Origin: Arctopsyche grandis
Lineage: Eukaryota > Arthropoda > Insecta > Trichoptera > Hydropsychidae
Reading direction: 5' to 3'
DNA: 64,000 nt
NCBI RefSeq assembly: GCF_051622035.1
Contig: NC_135361.1
Coordinates: 8,561,001-8,625,000, forward strand
Shown here piece by piece: positions 1-10,316 of the stretch. The first letter of the stretch is position 1. Every line of letters starts with the position of its first letter. The notes below the pieces were generated by a model. It was not told the DNA's origin and ran no database searches. It saw only the letters and a list, made by a program, of their open reading frames with translations. The position numbers were made by a program, and so were the translations under genes.

Positions 1-336
1 AACATATATAGTTATGTAGGAGACATGTTTAATTTTATTACTCTGAACTATGTATGTACATACTGTCACGTTCCAATGAAATATTAATAAATTTTCACAT
101 TTTTTGCCACCGATATTATCACTGCAGGGTTTCAATGAAAGATTGATAATATTTTAAAACTACTTGGTTAACTAACCAAGATTTCTTTATTGTTATTATT
201 ACGTTACATTTATCTTATTGTTAGATATATTCAAAAAACGAAAGATTTAACTATGAAACGATGATGAATTTAAATGAGATGCGTAGAACTATTTCACTTT
301 AACTTTGCTTCACTATTTAACTTTGTTCTGCTGCTG

Positions 337-787
337 ATGTGTTATTTATTTATTTATTTTTATTACATTTTATACCAGGAAGGCCTTACAGGTAAACCCA
401 AATGCGCCTTCCTGGCCAATTACAAACAATACAGAATTTTTATAATACAAGTCGCTGAATTACGAGACACTGAAAACTCGCAAATAACGAGACATCTATG
501 AATTGTACATACATTTTATTGTACATTAATCATACTCAAATAGTGGAGACATAGTAGGTAGGAAGGCTTTTAGCCAATTTTTAATCGGGAACCGTTTCAA
601 CAATGAAATCAGAGAAAATTGGCAAACTCTGATAGGAAACGATTGACCTGGAGTCACAAATATCCAGGTCTGACCAGCAGCACTACATATATACTCAGAA
701 CAATTATTTTCAATCGAGGTCAGCTCGGGATCGAATTTGGCGCCTCTCGGTGTTAGGCAAAAGCTTAAAGACCGAGCTATGCTGCTA
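337..787 (-). mobile_element. SINE, tail type 2
   Basis: Read on the minus strand it starts with a tRNA-like head (GCTCGGTCTTTAAGC box A-like; GATCCCGAGC near box B). A central domain follows (GTCGATCGTTTCCTATCAGAGTTTGCC, given here by its key parts GATCGTTTC and TTTGCCAATTTTCTC), and it ends in a hairpin tail CCAGGAAGGC..GCCTTCCTGG and an (AAAT)n run. It interrupts the LTR-like element: the host sequence resumes at about 789. The copy is nearly the same as the one at 28340-28770. Confidence 0.7.
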
Positions 788-965
788 TGCTGTTGACCGT
801 CACTTGCGGGGTCGATATTAATGACTAACGACTGTCATTTGCGGAGTCCATGGTGATGATTATCACTCTTTGAGTCGATGATAAAGACTGTCATCTGCAG
901 AGTCGATGATGATGACTCCCTCTCTCGGAGTCTTGATGGTGATGACTTACTTGAACTCTATCAGA

Positions 966-1628
966 AATGAGTTTACATATTGCTGTCGGTTCCCTCATCA
1001 CTGAGGATCGTGACTATGATGTCCGGTCAACCAGCTGCCTCCATTCAGTTCTAAATTCGGCCAGGCGAATACTTGCTACCGTGGAAGCGCCCGTCGCTGC
1101 AGATACTTGGTCAGTCCAGCGTGCGGGGGATCTGCCTCTGGCTCTTCTGCCTTCGACGCTACCAACCACAACCAACCGCTCCAGGCTCTCCTCACCTCTT
1201 CGTGCAATGTGTCCGAAGAACTGCAATATAAATTTCAGGCATATTGTTGACAGTCTATCCTTGATTTTTAATTTTTCAAGCATAGACACATTCGTGCGTT
1301 TGTCGGTCCAAGGCACGCGCAGTAGCCGTCTCCAGGACCACATCTCGAAGGCATCGATTCTCCGTCTATCCACCGCCTTCATGGTCCACGTCTCGACACC
1401 ATAAAGGCAGACAGAAAAAACGAGACTCTTCACGAGACGGATTTTGACAGCAGTTGTAATGTCTCTATTCTTCCAAATCTTCGTTAGTTGTGACATTGCC
1501 GATTTTGCTAATGTAATCCGGCACCGTATTTCCAATTCGCTGCCGCCGTTGTTAGATATGAGTGATCCCAGATAGACAAAATTATCGACCACCTCTATAC
1601 CGTTTAAAGCTGAGTTGTTGTTTGAAAG
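966..1628 (-). pseudogene. RTE-like non-LTR retrotransposon, reverse transcriptase C-terminal fragment
   Basis: A minus-strand open frame of about 192 residues (1592-1014) has the features of the post-catalytic part of an RTE/BovB-type reverse transcriptase: 'VDNFVYLGSLISNNGG', 'AKSAMSQLTKIWKNRDI', 'VKSLVFSVCLYGVETWT', 'RRIDAFEMWSWRRLLRVPW', and a C-terminal 'GRRARGRSPARW'. The endonuclease and the catalytic palm (YADD) are absent, so it is a 5'-truncated copy. It sits between 'GAGTTTA' (about 969) and 'AGTTTATA' (about 1629) of the LTR-like element, and an AGTTTA direct repeat may be the target duplication. Confidence 0.8.
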
Positions 1629-1696
1629 TTTATATACTTTTCTTTAAAACAATGAAGTATTGAAGACACGTGTCGTACAATTTCGGTTAGTCAGTT

Positions 1697-1842
1697 AATT
1701 AGGTGTGTCACAAATCAATGGTTCTACTTAGTAAATTAGGTGTGTCACACATCAATGGTATGTCTTATTAATTTAGGTGTGTCATAAATCAATGGCATGT
1801 CTTAGTAAATTAGGTGTGCCACAAATCGATGGTGTGCCTTAT
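1697..1842. repeat. Tandem repeat, ~36-bp unit, 4 copies
   Basis: Four imperfect units contain TTAGGTGTGTCACAAATCAA followed by TGGnnTGnCTTA. They start near 1697, 1734, 1771 and 1807. The same block, with about 3 units, occurs at 45330-45440. A shorter 19-bp relative lies in the solo LTR near 39540-39610. It appears to be an internal module of the LTR-like family. Confidence 0.8.
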
Positions 1843-2048
1843 CCCTACTGTTTAGTCAACTACATTGATGTACATAATGTTATAAATACATTGATGTTAT
1901 AAATAATCAAATTCAAAATCTAGTTTAAAGTTTGTAAACAAATAAATTTATGTAAAGTGAACGCGATTAATTTTTAACAATTCTTATGTATATTTATTTC
2001 ACGCAGCAATAGTTTTCTTTTAAATACATAAAACGTTTCCTCATAATA

Positions 2049-5000
2049 TCAAAGCAACGAATCATATGGAATCAAGAATGCATTTGTAAAGCCTCTATTT
2101 TTACTGAGGCTTTTTAAAAGATCCCACTTTTTGCTTATGTCGTTGTATTCCCAAACATTATTCGTTGTAGCATTTCCATCATTTCCACCTAAAAATAAAA
2201 ATAATCTATTGAAAATTGAAAGTTCACAGTACAATTTTGAGTTGTTATCTAGGATATGTAAAGTGACTTTACCTATACAAAGTAACATATTTTGAAAAAC
2301 ACAAAGGCTGTGTATACTTAGAGGATGAGGCAGGTTGCAATAAAAAGTCCACAGATTGGCATTGGAATCGTATGACTCGACGCTGTCCAAATAGAGGTTT
2401 TCTTCCGTGAAAAAGCCACCACCAACAAATATTCTTTCTTTTATAACAATGCTCTGAAACCAGCTGAGTTAAATTTTCAGAAAATTTTCAGGTAATCATG
2501 ATAGTCATTATAACCAACCGCATGCTGCTCTCTTCCTTTAATCATCGGAGCGCGATAAGACCAAGAGTTTGACTCTACTGAGTACATTTGCACATCAGCG
2601 ATGGATTTATATTTCCCATTTTTTTTAGTACTGCCACCTGTCACGTAGATTTTGTCGTTGATGACAGAAGCACTGTGATAACAAACAGCCTGCAACAATG
2701 GAGCGACGTTTGTCTCCCAGTTCTTTGTCTGGCTGTTCCACCTGTTCGAAATCATTTTAACGGTAAGTTCATCTGCAGTCGATATAAATTAAATTTTAAT
2801 TTTATTTTTCATTTCAGGATCACCTTTCAACTGATGACAATTCTGATACTTTATCATGACCTCCGATGGCATATACATAAGTAGAATAATTGCGTCTAAG
2901 TGCCACTGCCGGGAACCAGAAACGAGCCTGATTCAACGGCTTCAGTGCGTATTTTTGACCGTCTTTCAAATTGATATAGTTCACCTATATAAATTTGAAT
3001 AATTAAATGTATTTTGATTAAATCAATTAAATAAAATGGTACAAATTACACTGTTCGACACGAAAAATGGTTCAGAGACGAGATATGACTTTTCTTATAG
3101 ATCTATGCCCAGTGAACACGAATCTGGTAATAAAAAATGTTGATTGATATAGGTGTTTTTTAAATCGCGTGATTTTTCTATATCTTGGTGTTTGGTCGAT
3201 GTCTCAAAATCTGTCAATTTCCTATTCAAAATGAATATTGGAATCTATAGTCGGGTATTTTAACTTTCATTTGTAGTACTTTTCAGCTTTAAAATCTCTC
3301 TAAGTAGTCGTCCAGTTCAAATCAAAAGTCAAAAGTACGTATTTTCATTTGGGATTTTTTCCCACTGTTAATACTATTTTATATTGAGTATATTCTATTG
3401 AAATGTGTTTATTGGAATAATGTTCTGGCCACACTATTTTTTGTTTTTGTTGAAAAGGGTTAATTAGAAGTGTGCTTAATTTTAAATCTTTAAAATTACG
3501 ACCTAAAAGCTCGTACTAGTATTTACTCGTATTTACACGAATCTGAATTCAATTAATAGGGATAATATATTAAATTATCTATATATGAGAATTAAATAAA
3601 ATTCCACTTAGAAAAATCATATTTCAACTATTCTTGTGGATTAATAACAAAAATTCGTTTATTTTATCGATGTAAGCCAGTTATCAATGCTCGCATAAAA
3701 TAAGAAAAGTCATATCTTGTCTCTTAACCAAAAAAAAAGTTGTCATTTGTCGAACAGTGTTATCATTGAAACATTACGGAATCGATTGCTCTGTGTTTGT
3801 TTCCGCCGATGATCATTATCCAGTCATCCACGAGAACTGGTGTAAATTCTCTTCCACTGAACTGAAAATTCTCACTTAAAGACCAACTATTATATCTGCC
3901 ACTAAGAATTTCGATTGTCTAAAAATAAAATATGTGACAAAATTATAGCATATACACATATTTTTAAATATAATAAAATGTCGATAAAAACATATGTACA
4001 TACATCAGACTCGTTGGATCCAATAACGACTAGTTTGTAAGTTTTCCTGCAAAAACTCACATTATTACAGTCTGGCAAAATTGATTTCATTTCTTGTTGA
4101 ATGCTAGCAATGCATTCTGGAGACGAAGAAAATAAGTCCAAAACTTCCGTGACGATAAACTGAAAGTATTACGCATAATGTACTTTAAAGGGTTATGATA
4201 TTTTATTCGATACTAACAGTTTTTTAATACCTCAATAGAAAGCAAAGGTAACTTTATCAATTTCATCAACTTCACTAAATGATCTTTACGGTTTGGTTTA
4301 TCATGAGTAACCCATAATTTCACAGAATTGACGACGTCTTCTTCGGAACTGATATTTATATTGTCTGACGTTAGAATCTCAGTCAGAATGGGGGCCGGGA
4401 GGTTGAGGAAGTCGGGCTTTTTATACAACTAAAACAGAAATTAAAATGTAGTGTATTCGAGAAATGAAAATTATCTTATATAATCAAAACATACGGTTTC
4501 AAAATTATTTTGAATGAAACTCATAGCTTCTGTTGACATTTGTTTATTCGATAATCTCAAAACGTGAAAGCAATTATCTTGATCGATCGTTTTGAATACA
4601 TCGGCGATACTATTAATTTTAAGTGTTTTAGCTAGCTTTTTGAAGTCTTTGTAGTGCTTGGTATCGATGGCTGAAATTACATTTTAAAAATATTACAGGG
4701 AGAAAATTAAAATGAATCAATAAATTGTTTTTGTGGTGAAAGCGTTAGTACATGTTTGTCCAGTGTAGCAATACTCTAACATTCCATTGATAACGGGGTC
4801 TTTGTATTTGGAAAAAGTGTCACTCAAGTTGTCTTTGTTTTTCAAAAAGAATTCACTGCAAGCGGAAAGCACCACCATGTGAACAGAAAAACTGTAATTG
4901 TGAAAAAATAACATTACAGCTGACATTTTTAATATGAATATGCTTAGACATCAAATGAAGATACCTCTTTTTGCGAACTGTGAAATCAAAATCAGTGTAC

Positions 5001-5089
5001 TTCCCTTTTTTCATGGCATCGTGCATACATTTGAGTTTTTTATTAGCAAAATTCGGATGCGAATCCACTATAATTTTGGTTTTTTTCAT
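2049..5089 (-). CDS. Kelch-like protein (BTB-BACK-Kelch), 10 coding exons
   Basis: KLHL proteins are substrate adaptors of Cullin-3 ubiquitin ligases: BTB binds Cul3 and the kelch propeller binds the substrate. Predicted exons on the minus strand are 5089-4965, 4891-4752, 4670-4495, 4428-4231, 4159-4004, 3918-3778, 2984-2824, 2741-2519, 2453-2273 and 2188-2049. All introns are GT-AG and phases match at every junction. The sum is 1641 nt, giving 546 residues plus stop, close to the usual 550-600. BTB covers about residues 28-100 ('DFDFTVRKKSFSVHMVVLSA', 'MLEYCYTG'). BACK covers about 105-215 ('DNCFHVLRLSNKQ', 'AMSFIQNNF', 'VVNSVKLWV'). Five kelch GG motifs follow: 'MIIGGN', 'YAIGGHD', 'YVTGGS', 'FVGGGF', 'LCIGGND'. 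The ATG at 5089 was chosen because the upstream spliced exon is out of frame with it. The first kelch blade is weak and the N-terminus is short. The exact orthologue was not identified. The donor at 2518 (GTTGGT) is the least certain splice site. Confidence 0.88.
3049..3759. mobile_element. MITE with CACTG terminal inverted repeats, in KLHL intron 6
   Basis: The left end CACTGTTCGACA (3049) is matched by TGTCGAACAGTG at the right end (to 3759). The similarity continues inward (GAGACRAGATATGACTTTTC on both arms). TTA flanks each side (3046-3048, 3760-3762), consistent with a 3-bp target duplication. CACTR ends are typical of the CMC (CACTA/Mirage/Chapaev) superfamily. No transposase ORF is present, so it is non-autonomous. 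It accounts for almost the whole 793-bp intron. Confidence 0.75.
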
Positions 5090-5166
5090 TTTCTTTTGGA
5101 AATTAAAACAAATGCAAGTTGAATATATTCCGGATTGATAATTACAAAGTATGTGCAATGACTTAC

Positions 5167-5220
5167 CCGAATCGAACCACAATCTAAACTGATGCGTCGT
5201 AAAAATATCGCATGGCATGT
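5167..5220 (-). other. Probable 5' UTR exon of the Kelch-like gene
   Basis: On the minus strand a consensus donor GTAAGT (5166-5161) faces an acceptor TTTCCAAAAG ending at 5093. This removes a 74-bp intron just upstream of the start codon at 5089. The 5' limit of the exon is not visible. An ATG in this exon (5218) would read across the splice in a different frame and stop early, so it would act as an upstream ORF if it is transcribed. Confidence 0.5.
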
Positions 5221-5394
5221 ATTATATTACAAATGTACATACATAGTATATGTATATGTAAATATGGAAACCACAAAAGATAAGTATATGTATATTGCGA
5301 CTCATGATATTGGTTTAGTTTTGTCAAATTTTAATGTATTGTATTTTTTTCTAATATTTTACACGGTTACATAGCTTAAAGTAATAAAATTGAG

Positions 5395-5575
5395 TTTTCA
5401 AAAAATATATACATACATACATCATATATATAATATCGCTATTCTGTGTGTCTCTATGTCTGTCTGAGATAACGCTCGCCGTACTATACTAGTCGTTTTG
5501 ATTTGACATAGATATGTACGTCACAGCTAAACCACTGCCAGCAAAACGTATTCAAACATAATACCAAAAGAAAAT
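5395..5575. repeat. Inverted repeat arm, paired with 10150-10316
   Basis: The segment contains TAATATCGCTATTCTGTGTG, 'GAGATAACGCT', 'CGTACTATACTAGTCGTTT' and 'CCGCCA/CTGCCAGCAAAACG'. Its reverse complement, diverged, lies at 10150-10316, about 4.7 kb away. The unit resembles the end of a repeat element. The class is not recognised. Confidence 0.65.
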
Positions 5576-5589
5576 AACTTATATACATA

Positions 5590-5895
5590 TATACAGTTTG
5601 CTACCAACGTTTCCTCTAGGCAAATCGAAGTCTCGGAGCATTTACCATCATCTATTGAAAATTTATTTAATTAATTGATTAATTATTCTATTTGTGTTTT
5701 ATATTGTTTATATGTAGGTAGATAGGTAATTTTTACATTTTTTTTATATTAAACAATTATATATAAATATTAAATTAAATATATTTGAAAAAAATCCGAC
5801 CGCGTGCGGATCGAACACAGGACCGACACATTTATTTTAATTTTTATTTATTTATTAACTTAATATGCCAACACCCATGCGACGATATTTCATCG
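5590..5895 (+). repeat. Dispersed repeat, inverted copy at 6735-7265
   Basis: It shares with the reverse complement of 6735-7265: 'CAGTTTGCTA', 'CATCTATTGAAA', 'TAATTAATT', 'GTAGGTAGATAGGTA', a 'CGAACACAGGACCG' stretch and 'CAACACCCATGCGACGATAT'. The right copy holds about 170 bp of extra sequence beginning ACCCGGCTTCGCTCAG. No protein is encoded. Confidence 0.6.
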
Positions 5896-6298
5896 GGAAC
5901 AAAACTTGTATGTCAAAGATTACTACTTAAATATGAAAATACATGCATATTATTAAATTTATTTTCATTTATCGAATGCGTTCAAATACAAGTCCCATTC
6001 AGATTTAAAATAAACAATAGTTGATAGGTAAGTATTTATTTTTGAAATGATATGATCTTTTACCACATACGAATGTTATCAATGTGATAATTTAATTGAC
6101 ATTGAAAAACCACATCCTTAAAAAATGTGTTCATATAATATAAAAACATATTCTGAATATCCGGCATAACGAAATATTTTACAAACTGGACTAGTATTTT
6201 GCCTGTTGATATATTAAAGGTGGTTTTGAATAAAGGAATAGAACATTGAAGTTCGATTTCGGTTAAATAATTTTCATTCATGTGGTATGATTTTGGGT
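5896..6298. other. Intergenic, nothing recognised
   Basis: AT-rich sequence between the repeat arm and the solo LTR. Open frames are short and have no recognisable domain. Confidence 0.5.
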
Positions 6299-6658
6299 TA
6301 GTTTGCGTGTGGTTTGGTGGGTTCAGGATCCTAATGAAAGACCAAAGTCGCTTCACATCATTTATTTAAAATTTTAGGAGGTCCACACGTAACCACCGTT
6401 CACTCCAGAATAATCTGATCTACCGTATGTACCTCCTTATAAAGGACAAGTTGTACATCACAGTTTCCCAGATCAATTTATGTATCTTTTGTCTCGGCAC
6501 GTAGAGGTCTACCGTGGTGTGTCTATTGTTCTGTGATAACTTCAGCGTATCATTTGTTCGGACACTTTCTGAGTGGATTCGCCTAATCCGGGATCTCTAT
6601 TGTTTACCCACGAATGCACTTAGACAGTGGATACCCTCACTCATGTTCCTACGTTACA
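6299..6658 (+). mobile_element. Solo LTR (short form)
   Basis: A ~360-bp unit collinear with the reverse complement of 39231-40006. It has a GGATCC-containing 5' part, 'AAGTCGCTTCACA', a TATA motif in CTCCTTATAAAGGACAAGT, 'GGATCTCTATTGTTTACCCA', 'GAATGCACTTAGACAGTGGA', and an end CCTACGTTACA. TATA plus downstream R/U5-like sequence and a CA end support an LTR. No internal retroviral-type region adjoins it. Confidence 0.65.
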
Positions 6659-6734
6659 ATATAAATACAATCTGTCGAACAAAAAACCTCCTATGAAAAT
6701 AGGTGAAAGATTTTATTTTATACTATTGTTGTAA

Positions 6735-7265
6735 CTGATGAAATATCATCGCATGGGTGTTGACATATTAAGTACTGGTTGTTTTACCCGGCTTCGCTCA
6801 GTATTTGTAATATAAACAGCGTAAACATGGCGAATTTAATAATAAATATTCATTTATTTTTTTATTAAATTTATTTGAATCGAAAAAAAAAAATTCGACT
6901 CGTCGTCATAGAAATTTTGACTTGTTTACTATTCCCAACCAAAGTTACTTATAAACATATATGTATATATTTACAAAGTACCTTTCGAAATTATATATTA
7001 GATTAAATAAATAAAAAATTAAAAGAAATGTGGCGGTCCTGTGTTTGATCTGTGTTTTTCAAATACCTTTTAAATATATTTAATTTATATTTTATATGAA
7101 AAAAAAGGTAAAATCTACCTACCTATCTACATATGAACAATATAAAACACCAATAGAAAAATTAATTAATTAAATAAACTTTCAATAGATGGCGATAAAT
7201 GCCAAGAGACTTAGCGCCGTCTATTAGGTTAGAGGAAAAATTGTTAGCAAACAGTATATATAGAA
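6735..7265 (-). repeat. Dispersed repeat, inverted copy of 5590-5895
   Basis: Reverse-complement partner of 5590-5895, diverged and carrying an insertion at about 6780-6960. The intervening 840 bp include the solo LTR, so the pair could form a long-armed hairpin. Confidence 0.6.
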
Positions 7266-7395
7266 GTTTTTACTTTATCTATGTACGTAGTAACAATAGA
7301 TGAAGTTTTGTGATCATGCGAAAATTCGAACTCGAGATTTTGACTGATTCGAACTCAGAATCGATTATTGATCACGTTTTCATGATCTAGAAAAA

Positions 7396-7432
7396 ATGTG
7401 TGTGTGTGTGTCTGTGTGTCTGTGTGTTTTGG
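7396..7432. repeat. (TG)n microsatellite
   Basis: A TGTGTGTGTGTG tract with CTG interruptions, at the start of the CCGGAAGT-containing repeat region. Confidence 0.8.
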
Positions 7433-7499
7433 GGATTTTTTGAACACCGTCAGTCCTATCGAACCAAAACTTGGTATCGGGTACTAAAATTCTTATATA

Positions 7500-9690
7500 C
7501 ATGACGAAAATTTTTTTCAAATTTTTTAGTTGACCGGAAATGGTACCTCCCCTTATAGGTGTCCTCTTTTTTTAAGTTTTCTAATTCAATTATCTCCCAA
7601 ACCGCTGACTGAATCGGATTAAATTTTTTTACATGTAATAGAAATAATAATATCTGTAATCTTATATTTTTTAAATATTTTTATCTGAACCGGAAGTAGT
7701 AGTTTTACTCTAGAGAATCGAGGTTTTTTATATTTTTCTCAGAAACCTTTTAGTTTATTGAACTGAAATTTTATATCTAGAAGTTTAAGCGTAATAGAAA
7801 GTTATGGGTAAAATTTGGTAAGCATACCTCAACCGGAAGTGGCAGTTTACTCTTGTTCGATTTATCATCCACTATTTTTTTCGACCCATTAAACATGTGT
7901 GATCTTCACGAAAAAATTCAAGTATAATTTTTGTATTAATGTGATGAAAAAAAAAATCACTAAATTTAATAAACCGGAAGTGGCTTTTTCTCCTCTTAGA
8001 AAGGTCAAAAATGTTGTCGTCTGGATCCTGTCCACACCCCTGAACGTATTTAGCTGAAAATTTATATTTGTGTTGTTTATGTACTAACTTAGATTTGGTA
8101 ACGTTTTGGTCAGAATTCGTAAACCAGAAGTAGTATTTTTTTTTAAAACAATATTTCATTATATTTTCATTATTTTATTTTGACCTTTTAAATTATTTTA
8201 AGCCTCTTGATATTTATTGTGTATAATAAAGATAGTAATTTTAAGTAAAATTGTCATCTTAATCATTGTTTATTATTATATTATGAACAAATACTTACCA
8301 AAAAACTATATAATTCGCTTTATTAATTTTATTTTAACTCAATTGGTATCACGAGTGATGGTTTGCTCGGTAATTCCGTATCGCTTCTATGGATGCAAGT
8401 ATGTATGTGTATATTTATATTCATATACACATAACTGCTGATATTTATGCTTCTGGATATCTACACGTCTATCACTACGTACTCATCAATTGCCAATTTC
8501 TATTTACGTTTTACAATTTATCTTATTTTTATTACATTGCTATATTTTATTCTGTGTACTTTCCATGTTCCTTATTTCCATGTGCTTTATTTTCCTACTC
8601 TTTTCTTATTTTAAATGTTTGAGCTTTTCTTTTTTTTACCTATATGTGAAAATTATTAATGGTTTACTTAACATAATTATATTTTTTTACTATCAATCTA
8701 TGTAACTTAATAAACTGTAAATTTTCCAAATAAATAAATAAATAAAAATAAAAAATAAAACCATCAAATTTAATGAACCGGAAGTGGGATTTTCTTATAT
8801 TAGAAAGGTCAAAAATGTTGTCGCCTGGATCCTGTCCACACCCCTGAACGTATTTAGCTGAAAATTTATATTTGTGTTGTTTATGTACTAACTTAGATTT
8901 GGTAACGTTTTGGTCAGAATTCGTAAACCAGAAGTAGTATTTTTTTTAAAAACAATATTTCATTATTTTATTTTGACTTCTTAAATTATTTTAAACGTCG
9001 TGATATCTATTGTGTATAATTAAGATAGTGATTTAAAGTAAAAATAAAACCATCAAATTTAATGAACCGGAAGTGGGATTTTCTTCTATTAGAAAGGTCA
9101 AAAATGTTGTCGCCTGGATCCTGTCCACACCCCTGAACGTATTAAGCTGAAAAATTATATTTATATTTTTTATGTACTAACTTAGATTTGGTAACGTTTT
9201 GGTCAGAATTCGTAAACCGGAAGTAGTATTTTTTTTTAAAACAATATTTAATTATTTTTTGATTATTTTATTTTGACCTTTTAAATTATTTTAAGCGTCT
9301 TGATATTTATTGTGTATAATAAAGATAGTGATTTAAAGTAAAAATAAAAAATAAAATCACCAAATTTAATGAACCGGAAGTGGGTTTTTCTCCTCGTAGA
9401 AAGGTCAAAAATTTTGTGGCCTGAATCCTGTCCACACCCCTGAACGTATTAAGCTGAAAAATTATATTTGTATTCTTTATGTACTAGCTTAGATTTGGTA
9501 ACGTTTTGGTCAGAATTTGTAAACCGGAAGTAGTATTTTTTTTTTAAACAATATTTCATTATTTTATTTTAACCTTTTAAATTATTTTTATCCTCTTGAT
9601 ATTTAATGTGTGTTATAATTATACTGATTTTAAATAATAAAAAAAATTTGAACAAAATCTGACAACCGGAAGTAGAACTTTTGTCTTGTG
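7500..9690. repeat. Tandem array with CCGGAAGT motifs every ~148 bp
   Basis: Motifs CCGGAA/CCGGAAGT or CCAGAAGT start at 7534, 7690, 7833, 7974, 8124, 8778, 8938, 9067, 9217, 9374, 9524 and 9666. Spacing is 129-160 bp, except across an insertion at about 8245-8755. From 7960 the units are clearly homologous with a ~296-bp higher-order period: 'AGAAAGGTCAAAAATGTTGTC', 'GGATCCTGTCCACACCCCTG', 'GATTTGGTAACGTTTTGGTC' recur near 7990, 8800, 9090 and 9400. No coding potential is seen. Confidence 0.8.
8245..8755 (+). mobile_element. Retroelement 3'-end-like insertion in the tandem array
   Basis: This block interrupts one array unit: the sequence before 8245 (AGTAATTTTAAGTAAAA) continues after 8740. 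It ends with AAATAAATAAATAAATAAAA-type simple sequence, as LINE/SINE tails in this window do. Its short frames are hydrophobic and show no domain. The retroelement nature is inferred. Confidence 0.45.
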
Positions 9691-10149
9691 CAAGGATTTG
9701 CATATATTTGCGCTCAATTTGTATTGCTATCATAGTTATTAGTTCAATATCTAATTTTGTTTTTTAACCTTCTTATATTCCTCAAATATATAGATAAAGT
9801 CATGGGTTGGTCACACCCCAATTTTTTTGTTGTTGTTATTATACATATTTTCTGTGGCGAGATAATAAAACCTTTATTCGATTAGCGAGAGATCATAACC
9901 TTGATATTTTTGATAATACGCATGAGCAAGCAACGCGAGCAATAATTTTTTGAATAATCTTTTAATTTAATTTCTCTGTTTTTTCTTATGTTAATTTGAA
10001 ATTTTATGTATTATTACGTGTATGTTTTAGTTTATTACTACCAGCGGAAACCTATCATTGGTCTTTTGATATGTATTTTATTATTTGTTCTGTTTTGAAA
10101 TTAAGACTGTTGGTTTTCCTTAAATAAAATAAATATAATAAAATATTCG
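9691..10149. other. Intergenic, nothing recognised
   Basis: AT-rich sequence with no convincing ORF, tail or terminal repeat. Confidence 0.5.
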
Positions 10150-10316
10150 TATATTTTGTTGGCGGTGTGTTTGTTAGTTGTGACCTATGTATGTACATAT
10201 GTATGTCGAATCGAAACGACTATTATAGTACGGAAAGCGTTATCTCAGATACACAGACACAGACAGAATAGCGATATTATATATGTATATGTACGATACT
10301 TTTTCAAAAGGCTGAT
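10150..10316. repeat. Inverted repeat arm, paired with 5395-5575
   Basis: The reverse complement of this segment carries TAATATCGCTATTCTGTCTG, 'GAGATAACGCT' and 'CGTACTATAATAGTCGTTTC', matching the left arm at 5395-5575. Confidence 0.65.

Larger units (their letters stand above)
65..1880. mobile_element. LTR-like element, copy 1 (composite, carries a SINE and an RTE-like fragment)
   Basis: The segment begins TGTCACGTTCCAATGAAAT. It is collinear with 34359-34630 and with 42990-43275 plus 45258-45480: a lysine-codon-like AT stretch, then 'GAGATRCGTAGAACT', then repeated 'CGGAGTC..GATGGTGATGA' modules, then 'CTAACAATAATGAGTTTA', then a tandem 'TTAGGTGTGTCACAAATCAATGG' block. Here it is interrupted by a SINE (337-787) and an RTE-like LINE fragment (about 966-1628). 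No coding capacity of its own is visible. The TG start and the related sequence inside the solo LTR at 39231-40006 suggest an LTR or LTR-derived element. The class is inferred; the repeat relationship is seen directly. Confidence 0.6.

Noticed and set aside
967..1404. 145-residue plus-strand frame
   Set aside because: It is antisense to the RTE-like RT fragment, which has clear family motifs on the minus strand.
4024..4053. 14-bp 'intron' (GTGAGTTTTTGCAG) in KLHL exon 5
   Set aside because: Far too short to be spliced; reading through keeps frame and gives plausible BACK-kelch linker sequence.
7390..9680. Satellite DNA or centromeric array
   Set aside because: Only about seven higher-order half-units, diverged and interrupted; better described as a short array within a repeat complex.
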